A stretch of 7,386 bases of DNA, from assembly GCA_021780585.1 (NCBI GenBank), contig JAJXYM010000116.1:1-7386 (forward strand), given 5' to 3'. This document shows, piece after piece, positions 1 through 6,372 of this stretch. Positions within the stretch are counted from its first letter, which is position 1, and each line of letters starts with the position of its first letter. The position numbers and the translations under genes are program-made. The notes under the pieces are model-generated. The model saw nothing but the letters and a program-made list of their open reading frames with translations. It made no database searches and was not told the origin of the DNA. The DNA comes from Deltaproteobacteria bacterium (GTDB lineage Bacteria > Desulfobacterota > Binatia > Binatales > Binataceae).

Positions 1-1877
1 CGATCTGCGGTCTTTTCTATCGGAACGGCAGCTCGTTCACCGATCTTAACGACGGCCTCAACTCGGCGCAGCTTTATGGCGTGGCCCTCACTTCCGCGCC
101 CTTTTTGATTATGGGCGGCTTTCAGGACAACGGCACGGAGCTATACACGGGCTCGCCCGGCTGGAATCAGACTGACACCGGCGACGCCGGGGTGGTGAGC
201 TTCGCGCCGATTGAACAGAATTACGCCTTCCATACGTATTTATCCTTCGGCGGCGTGCCAACCTTCCGCTATTCGACGGACAGCGGACAATCATGGACCG
301 ACATCTCGTCGCTACTGCAAGCCATAACCAAGACCGATCTGGCGGTAGCGTTTCCGCCCTTCACGGTCTCGCCCTCGACTGTCACCACGCATCGCGCGTT
401 GCTCGGCGCGCATAGCGTCTACGCGCTCACTTTCTCCACCTCCGGCGCGCCGAGCTGGACAAAGCAAACCACGCAGAACTTGACCGGCGCCAATTGCGCC
501 GTGGGTAACGGAAGCTGCGCGCTCGAAGACATCGCGTTCGATCCTTACGACGCCAACGTGGCGTGGGCGGTGTCGGCGGCGAACGGCGCAGGAAGCTATC
601 GGGTGTCGTGCACCGAGTACGCCAACTACAACAGCGACGCGGCGTGGGGCAACGTGACCGGCGACCTGACTTCGCAGGCCGCCTCGCAATTTCCAGCCAG
701 CCTCGCGGTCAGCCCGTTCAAGGACCCCAGCAGCGGCCACGCCGTGGTGTACGTGACGATGTTCGCGCCGGCCGGTTCGACCACGCCAACGGGGACGATT
801 TTCGAGAGCACCAGCGGCTGCGTCTCGACCGCGAAATGGATCGCGCTGGCAGCGCCGAGCTACAACGGCGAACCGCTCTCGGTGCTGCGGCTGCTGGTCG
901 ATAACACTGATTCGACGGGCAACACGCTCTACGCCGGAACCGATATCGGCGTGTTCCGCAGCACCGACGGTGGCGGTGCGTGGAGCGACTTTGGGATGGG
1001 AATCGTGCCGCGCGCGCCGGTGACTGATATCGAACAAAACTCGCAGGGAACCATCGTGATCGCCACGCACGGCGCGGGGTCGTACCTGCTGCCGGCGCCG
1101 GTCCGCTTCGTCGGTTATGCGAACGCGACCGAATCCGAGCCGCCAGCCACCTGTAACAGCTATACGGCGACCGTCAGCGTGGCGCCGCCCAGCGGCGCTG
1201 TGAATGGCGACGTTTTCGTTACGCCGATAACCGTCGGAGCGGAGACTTCCGGCGACACGCCGACGGTCCCGGCGGGATGGACGATCCTGCCGCTGGCGAA
1301 TCAGGGCGGCGCCATGAGCATCACGTCGACGGCCGGCGCGTGCAATTTTTATGAACAGTCGTGGCTGGCGGTGCATACTTATTCGACTAGCGACTCGACT
1401 CCTTACAAGTTTACGGCGTCGGTTACGCCCGTCCCCGGCGGCAGTACCTGTCCACAATATGCGTGCATCAGAGGCGAAGTCGGGGGCATCCTCGCAGCGT
1501 ACCGCGGCGCGGATCAGAATCCGGCGGATTACACCGCGTATGCCTATCCAAACAGCGCGGCCACGGCTTCGGCCACCGCGGCCGTCAGCGTCGCCGGACC
1601 CGACGAGCTGGTTAACATCTTTACGGGTTTGGCGGAGAAAGAGACGAACGAAGGCACGATATGTGAAACTTTCAGCGCGCCAAGCGGCTCGCCGGCGCTG
1701 ACGGTCGAGACGCCGCTAAATCCGGTTTGCGGCGAACCGCCCTTCCTCGACGCCGACATCTGGACGGATACGCCCGGCGGAACTTTCGGTCCTTACAGTG
1801 AGACGCCCGGCTCGATTTCGACCTACGGTTTCGGCCCGTTACCGGCGTTCCAAGCCGTGCTGCCGCCACTGCAATGA
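1..1877 (+). CDS. Secreted BNR/Asp-box beta-propeller protein with C-terminal beta-rich domain (5' end missing)
   Basis: The reading frame is already open at base 3, so the GTG at 81 is internal and the true start lies outside the window; 624 codons are visible before TGA at 1875-1877. The N-terminal two thirds resemble sortilin/BNR-type propellers. A GGFQDNGT motif lies at visible residues 38-45. Asp-boxes of the S-x-D-x-G-x-x-W type are at 91-98 (bases 273-296) and 320-327 (bases 960-983). The propeller closes with a GTDIGVFRSTDGG segment and a VTDI...IATHGAGSYLLP end, the usual finish of such repeats. From about residue 370 (base 1110) a separate Ser/Thr/Gly/Ala-rich, Cys-containing region of about 255 residues follows. 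It resembles adhesin-like beta-sandwich modules that begin with APPSGAVNGDV. The composition fits an exported protein. Asp-boxes mark the fold rather than catalysis, so sialidase activity should not be assumed. The substrate or partner is unknown. The gene converges on rpoD with a 130-base gap. Confidence 0.85.
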   Translation, partial: ICGLFYRNGSSFTDLNDGLNSAQLYGVALTSAPFLIMGGFQDNGTELYTGSPGWNQTDTGDAGVVSFAPIEQNYAFHTYLSFGGVPTFRYSTDSGQSWTDISSLLQAITKTDLAVAFPPFTVSPSTVTTHRALLGAHSVYALTFSTSGAPSWTKQTTQNLTGANCAVGNGSCALEDIAFDPYDANVAWAVSAANGAGSYRVSCTEYANYNSDAAWGNVTGDLTSQAASQFPASLAVSPFKDPSSGHAVVYVTMFAPAGSTTPTGTIFESTSGCVSTAKWIALAAPSYNGEPLSVLRLLVDNTDSTGNTLYAGTDIGVFRSTDGGGAWSDFGMGIVPRAPVTDIEQNSQGTIVIATHGAGSYLLPAPVRFVGYANATESEPPATCNSYTATVSVAPPSGAVNGDVFVTPITVGAETSGDTPTVPAGWTILPLANQGGAMSITSTAGACNFYEQSWLAVHTYSTSDSTPYKFTASVTPVPGGSTCPQYACIRGEVGGILAAYRGADQNPADYTAYAYPNSAATASATAAVSVAGPDELVNIFTGLAEKETNEGTICETFSAPSGSPALTVETPLNPVCGEPPFLDADIWTDTPGGTFGPYSETPGSISTYGFGPLPAFQAVLPPLQ

Positions 1878-2007
1878 ATGGCGCCCGGCAGGCCGGTGCG
1901 ACTGTTGTCGTCTGCGTGCAGCCATCGTGACAATCCTGGTGCGCGCGGAAGTTTGGCGAGGATCGCGCCGGATTGCACGGCGTCGGCAGGCATCGCGGAC
2001 TCCCCGT

Positions 2008-3777
<1,770 letters not shown>

Positions 3778-3936
3778 GCTCTTCCGCGTCGCTTTTGGCC
3801 GGACTTAGCGCCGGTCCATGTGCGCCTGGGCGCATCGGCAAAGGGCCAACCCAATCCTTGGGCCGGATTCGCATCCCGGCCACCCGTCGAATGGGAGATC
3901 GCAAGAGAAAACGACAATTTTACCAAAGTAACCCAG

Positions 3937-3963
3937 AATATAACACTAAACCATCTCGATCAA
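3937..3963 (-). promoter_or_regulatory. Candidate rpoD promoter (extended -10)
   Basis: Read on the minus strand, TTGATC (3958-3963) matches four of six bases of the -35 consensus. It is followed after 15 bases by TATATT (3937-3942). That -10 box is preceded by TG one base away, giving TGTTATATT, an extended -10 element that can compensate for a short spacer. It would start transcription near 3930 and give rpoD a leader of about 150 nt. It lies in the only AT-rich part of the region. This is pattern matching only. Confidence 0.4.
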
Positions 3964-3980
3964 AGACTGGCGCCAGCCAA

Positions 3981-4010
3981 TCGCCAGCGGCGCGCCATCT
4001 CAAATATAAT
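3981..4010 (+). promoter_or_regulatory. Candidate promoter for the cation exchanger gene
   Basis: A perfect TATAAT (4005-4010) stands out in GC-rich DNA. Eighteen bases upstream is TCGCCA (3981-3986), which matches the -35 consensus at four of six positions. Initiation near 4017 would give the exchanger a leader of about 280 nt containing all the inverted repeats between 4062 and 4271. The long leader makes the assignment uncertain. A second weak -10 (TATACT, 4075-4080) has no good -35. Confidence 0.3.
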
Positions 4011-4061
4011 TACGATTCCGCGCAAAACCCGCTTCATCCGGCCGACGCTTCTTTCGACGCG

Positions 4062-4199
4062 CGCGGCGGCTACGTATACTGCCGCGGTCGGCCCGACGAC
4101 GCCGGGCCGGACCTCCCGATCGCGACCCCGCACAATGACCCTGAAACCGGTCGGGCGTCAAACGACCGGACGCGGGGAGGGTCGGCGGACGTCCGCCGA
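4062..4199. repeat. Cluster of four perfect inverted repeats upstream of the exchanger gene
   Basis: Four self-complementary units follow one another. CGCGGC (4062-4067) pairs with GCCGCG (4081-4086). CGGCCCG (4089-4095) pairs with CGGGCCG (4103-4109). CCGGTCG (4147-4153) pairs with CGACCGG (4163-4169). TCGGCGGACGTCCGCCGA (4182-4199) is an 18-base perfect palindrome. In an RNA leader these could form successive hairpins; as DNA the palindrome could be a dimeric protein site. High GC makes short stems common by chance, so the function is open. Confidence 0.5.
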
Positions 4200-4214
4200 T
4201 TTCCCGGCAAAAGC

Positions 4215-4302
4215 GTCGTCCGTGATGTTTTAGGCGCCGATCCTCGTCACCCTCGGGCTTGACCCGAGGGTCCAAAACAATGCGACACGGTCGTCCGTGA
4301 TG
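4215..4302 (+). repeat. 13-base direct repeat flanking the REP-like element
   Basis: GTCGTCCGTGATG occurs at 4215-4227 and again at 4290-4302, 75 bases apart and therefore in the same reading frame. The second copy supplies the GTG and ATG that can start the exchanger; the first copy is followed at once by TTTTAG, an in-frame stop at 4231-4233. The arrangement resembles a duplication made when the palindromic segment was inserted at the gene's start. A local slippage duplication is the alternative. Confidence 0.6.
4249..4271. repeat. REP-like palindromic element
   Basis: ACCCTCGGG (4249-4257) and CCCGAGGGT (4263-4271) form a perfect 9-bp stem around the loop CTTGA. The core with its flanks (GTCACCCTCGGGCTTGACCC) resembles, from memory, a dispersed extragenic palindrome family seen in alphaproteobacterial and other genomes. 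Its reverse strand translates to the spurious peptide DPRVKPEGDED that often appears in false ORFs. An outer GTTTT (4227-4231) and AAAAC (4274-4278) are also complementary and may mark the element's ends. No T-run follows on the plus strand, so an ordinary terminator is unlikely. Confidence 0.6.
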
Positions 4303-5316
4303 ATTCACGCGCTTATACTCCTCTTCAGCTTCGCCGTCATCCTGGCCGGCTCCGAGCTTTTCACCAATGGCGTCGAATGGGCCGGCCATCGGCTCGGCAT
4401 CGCCGAGGCCGCCGTCGGCAGCTTGCTCGCCGCCGTTGGCACCGCTTTGCCCGAAACCTTCATCCCGGCCGTCGCCTTGCTGACCGGGCGCGACGACCCG
4501 ACGGCCCATAGCGCGGTCGGCGTCGGTGCGATCGTCGGCGCGCCGCTGATGCTCTCGACGGTCGCCCTATGCGTGATGGGAATCGCGGCGATCGGCTATC
4601 GCCGGCGACGCGGCCAAATCGCCCTGACCGTTTCGGCGCTCGACGTCCGCCGCGACCTCAGCGTCTTTCTTCCGGTCTTTCTGGCCCTGCTCACGATCGG
4701 CGCAATCCCGATCCCGGCGATCGCCCGCCATGCGATCGCTGTCCTGTTGTTGCTTATCTATCTTTCGTATAGCTACATAATGCTGCGGCTGACGCGCGGC
4801 GACAGCGTCGAACTCGACCACGGCCTCTATTTCGAGCGCTTCCTGCGCGGTAATCCGCACGCTCCGCGCGGCTTCGCGACGACGGCGCAAGTCTTCGCGG
4901 GCGTGATGTTGATTCTGTTCGGCGCGACCCAGTTCGTCGATCAAATCATCTTGTTTTCGCATCATGCGAAACTGAATCCGGGCGTCCTGTCCTTGATTCT
5001 GAGTCCGCTGGCGACCGAATTGCCCGAGAAATTCAACTCCGTCGTATGGATTCGTCAGCGCAAGGACCATCTGGCGATGGCCAATATCACGGGCGCGATG
5101 GTGTTTCAGGCGTGTATCCCGGTGGCGCTCGGGCTTGCCTTCTCACCCTGGCGGCTGGCGCCAGCCGAATTGGTCGCGGGCGCGGTTGCGACGGTCTCCG
5201 CCGCGCTATTGTTCTTCAACGTCGGCGACGGCGAGCTGGGCACGCCCACCTTGATGCTCGGTGGGGCGGCGTATGCGATCTTCCTCGCTGCCCTCGCCCT
5301 CCTCGGCGCGTTCTGA
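4297..5316 (+). CDS. Sodium/calcium exchanger-superfamily (CaCA) membrane antiporter
   Basis: A 339-residue inner-membrane protein with about ten hydrophobic segments arranged as two halves, as in the CaCA family of cation antiporters. The alpha-1 repeat is around residues 36-87 with GTALPET (48-54). The alpha-2 repeat is around 228-280 with ATELPEK (239-245). E53 and E244 are the paired ion-coordinating glutamates, and T49 and T240 are their usual Thr partners. Other expected ligands are replaced (see findings), so the transported ion is uncertain. Hydrophilic loops lie at about 100-120 (four consecutive Arg) and 164-198. GTG at 4297 and ATG at 4300 are adjacent in-frame starts (numbering here is from 4297). 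The Shine-Dalgarno sequence is weak, and TAG at 4231 closes the frame upstream. It is transcribed away from rpoD and followed directly by a recombinase remnant. I infer export or exchange of a divalent cation. Family call firm, specificity not. Confidence 0.9.
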   Translation: MMIHALILLFSFAVILAGSELFTNGVEWAGHRLGIAEAAVGSLLAAVGTALPETFIPAVALLTGRDDPTAHSAVGVGAIVGAPLMLSTVALCVMGIAAIGYRRRRGQIALTVSALDVRRDLSVFLPVFLALLTIGAIPIPAIARHAIAVLLLLIYLSYSYIMLRLTRGDSVELDHGLYFERFLRGNPHAPRGFATTAQVFAGVMLILFGATQFVDQIILFSHHAKLNPGVLSLILSPLATELPEKFNSVVWIRQRKDHLAMANITGAMVFQACIPVALGLAFSPWRLAPAELVAGAVATVSAALLFFNVGDGELGTPTLMLGGAAYAIFLAALALLGAF

Positions 5317-5349
5317 TTCGTCCCACCGAGCACGCTTCATTCGGCGTCC

Positions 5350-5523
5350 CGCGGGGACTATCATAAGGTCGGGCGCGAGGCCACGACGGCCGGCATCGTG
5401 ACCAAGATCGGCAACCACAGCTTTCGCGCCACCGGTATCACAACCTATCTCAAGAACGGCGGCACGCTGGAGAAGGACCCGCCACAGCCAACCATTCCAG
5501 GGTTGGCGCCGCTCAGCTCTTGA
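5350..5523 (+). pseudogene. Tyrosine recombinase (phage-type integrase) C-terminal remnant
   Basis: Frame 1 has no start codon near its beginning but encodes AGIVTKIGNHSFRATGIT followed by TYLKNGGTLEK (about 5389-5475). This is the highly recognisable box II region of tyrosine recombinases, and H and R of the HxxR motif are present (HSFR). After LEK the frame diverges into unrelated residues and stops at TGA 5521-5523. The expected following block, usually like ANHASTRTTQLYDRR with the catalytic Tyr, is not in this frame. A degraded match, ANH....AAQLL, appears in frame 3 from about 5487, with Leu where the Tyr should be. The N-terminal arm-binding and core-binding domains and box I are absent. 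The gene is therefore both truncated and frameshifted and cannot be active. It begins within about 35 bases of the exchanger stop, and low-GC genes follow, which suggests the scar of an old integration or deletion. Confidence 0.8.
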
Positions 5524-5918
5524 GAGGGTCATTCGCCGGGGCAAACTTTTGGGGAATTTTTCGGAAAACTCGATATGTAGACGCTGGCATCCGGTGGGTT
5601 ACTGACCGCGACTGGTACCCTTCCGTCAAACAGAAGTTTTTCGCCAAGAATCTAAACACCGCCGTGATTGTGGAAACGCCAGCCGCTCGCTACCTTGGAA
5701 TTCTGTTCAGCGCCCCCGACAACAAGGAAGACCCGCATATTATCCTGAGCGAGGTATCACGCTTACCGAGACCAACCGATGCCTCGCGGGAGATTGAACC
5801 TCTACCGCTAGTCCGTTGGGTGCTCATCAAGTTTGATGATATTGTTGAAATTCAGGCACTCACGTCGGAAGCCATTGAGTTGATTGACAGCGAGCCAGCA
5901 AAACGAGGAAGACGTTGA
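5520..5918 (+). CDS. Hypothetical protein, low-GC accessory gene (start uncertain)
   Basis: I do not recognise this family. The frame gives up to 132 residues with a well-formed soluble composition: aromatic-rich N-terminal part (FWGIF, RWVTDRDWY), predicted strands (NTAVIVET, RYLGILFSA, IILSEVSRL, RWVLIKFDDIVEI) and an acidic helix before a basic end (KRGRR). There is no signal peptide or membrane segment. GC in 60-base lines is about 42-55%, against 70-78% counted in the exchanger gene, which points to acquired DNA. The only upstream start in frame is TTG at 5520, without a ribosome binding site. It overlaps the stop of the recombinase remnant as TTGA. The frame stays open further back through recombinase-derived sequence, so the first residues may be junction DNA and the gene may have lost its original 5' end. 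GTG at 5664 would give a core of about 84 residues. Its stop overlaps the next gene by one base, so the two are likely coupled. Confidence 0.55.
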   Translation: MRGSFAGANFWGIFRKTRYVDAGIRWVTDRDWYPSVKQKFFAKNLNTAVIVETPAARYLGILFSAPDNKEDPHIILSEVSRLPRPTDASREIEPLPLVRWVLIKFDDIVEIQALTSEAIELIDSEPAKRGRR

Positions 5919-6136
5919 TGGTTGATGACAATAAAAGGCTAGACGAATCTCTAAGCAAAGAGGTTCTTAAAAAGAGTCTCGAAGGGACAACTGGCACGCG
6001 ACCCGCTTTGGGCAGATTACAAATCTCTCCAAGTGGACAGGTCCAGCTACGACCGGCTAATTCTTCACAATCGGGAGCGTCGAGCCCGAACGCCGAGGGA
6101 TCCAATTCCGAAGGGTCTCGGAACGCGGACGACTAG
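5918..6136 (+). CDS. Small hydrophilic hypothetical protein, coupled to the gene upstream
   Basis: This frame encodes 72 residues from ATG 5918-5920 to TAG 6134-6136. The ATG shares one base with the upstream stop (TGATG). AGGA (5906-5909), with eight bases between it and the ATG, gives a good ribosome binding site, which favours this start over TTG 5915. The N-terminal third is charged and probably helical (DDNKRLDESLSKEVLKKSLE). The rest is rich in Ser, Asn, Gly and Glu, without hydrophobic core, and is likely disordered. No domain or motif is recognised. Base composition is low-GC like the gene before it, so the two look acquired together. Coupling and the small size suggest an accessory partner of the upstream protein, but that is inference. 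A toxin-antitoxin role was considered and nothing specific supports it. Confidence 0.55.
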   Translation: MVDDNKRLDESLSKEVLKKSLEGTTGTRPALGRLQISPSGQVQLRPANSSQSGASSPNAEGSNSEGSRNADD

Positions 6137-6168
6137 CCTTTCGGATCCCGGACAGGCAGTCGCGCTAC

Positions 6169-6212
6169 GGCATGACTCACTGCTCAGGCGTCATGCCTGG
6201 TAATCTCTTTTT
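6169..6212 (+). terminator. Candidate terminator of the low-GC gene pair
   Basis: GGCATGAC (6169-6176) pairs with GTCATGCC (6190-6197). An alternative smaller stem is CAGGC (6185-6189) with GCCTG (6195-6199). A T-rich run, TCTCTTTTT, follows from about 6204. The hairpin begins 32 bases after the stop of the 72-residue gene. The spacing of six bases between stem and T-run and the 13-base loop are not ideal. Confidence 0.4.
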
Positions 6213-6301
6213 CGGGTTAGAAACGCAGTACCGCGCCGCCGCTTGATCCACGCCTGAAACCGGCTTGACGGCGGGGCGTTTCGCCTCCCGGGCAGGAATA
6301 A

Positions 6302-6338
6302 CAACGGGCTTCGCCGAGGCAATCGGCGAAGCCCGTTG
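6302..6338 (-). terminator. Rho-independent terminator of the NHL propeller gene
   Basis: CAACGGGCTTCGCCGA (6302-6317) and TCGGCGAAGCCCGTTG (6323-6338) form a perfect 16-bp stem with a five-base loop. On the minus strand it starts 34 bases past the propeller gene's stop and is followed by TTATTCC, a short T-rich tail. On the plus strand no T-run follows, so it acts mainly or only for the minus-strand gene. Confidence 0.7.
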
Positions 6339-6372
6339 GCGCTGGGTCTGAGACGTTGCGCGAGACGATCGC

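Larger units (their letters stand above)
3778..4296. other. 519-base intergenic region between rpoD and the exchanger gene
   Basis: No gene is supported here. Open frames exist on both strands but their translations are Arg/Pro/Thr-rich, low in conserved character and lack ribosome binding sites. The stretch from about 3900 to 4020 is AT-rich compared with its surroundings and looks like a divergent promoter region. From 4062 to 4271 the DNA is GC-rich and packed with inverted repeats, the last of which is a REP-like palindrome. A 13-base direct repeat (4215-4227 and 4290-4302) flanks that palindrome and reaches into the exchanger start codons. Confidence 0.7.
6137..6372. other. Intergenic stretch between convergent genes
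   Basis: This is 236 bases without a supported gene. It holds the plus-strand terminator candidate near 6169-6212 and the long perfect hairpin at 6302-6338. A small G-C hairpin GGGGCG-TTT-CGCCTC lies around 6274-6288. A minus-strand frame running from 6412 to 6191 has no conserved content and covers the terminator, so it is not called. Confidence 0.6.

Noticed and set aside
312..1457. Minus-strand open frame of 381 codons opposite the BNR gene
   Set aside because: Arg-rich translation without domains; it is the reverse-strand shadow of a GC-rich coding sequence.
1878..2007. Bidirectional terminator between the BNR gene and rpoD
   Set aside because: No stem of useful length followed by a T-run was found on either strand in these 130 bases.
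3795..4262. Two overlapping plus-strand frames (3795-4262 and 3820-4233) in the rpoD-exchanger gap
   Set aside because: No ribosome binding sites; Arg/Thr/Pro-rich composition; they cover the AT-rich promoter-like region and the inverted repeats.
4020..4296. Metal-sensing riboswitch (for example yybP-ykoY type) ahead of the exchanger
   Set aside because: I could not identify conserved riboswitch core motifs; only generic GC-rich hairpins are visible.
4000..4509. Minus-strand frame of 169 codons across the exchanger start
   Set aside because: Its DPRVKPEGDED peptide is the well-known false translation of a REP-like palindrome, and the rest is antisense to the exchanger gene.
5520..6136. Toxin-antitoxin pair
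   Set aside because: Size and coupling would allow it, but neither protein shows a known toxin fold motif or an antitoxin DNA-binding domain.
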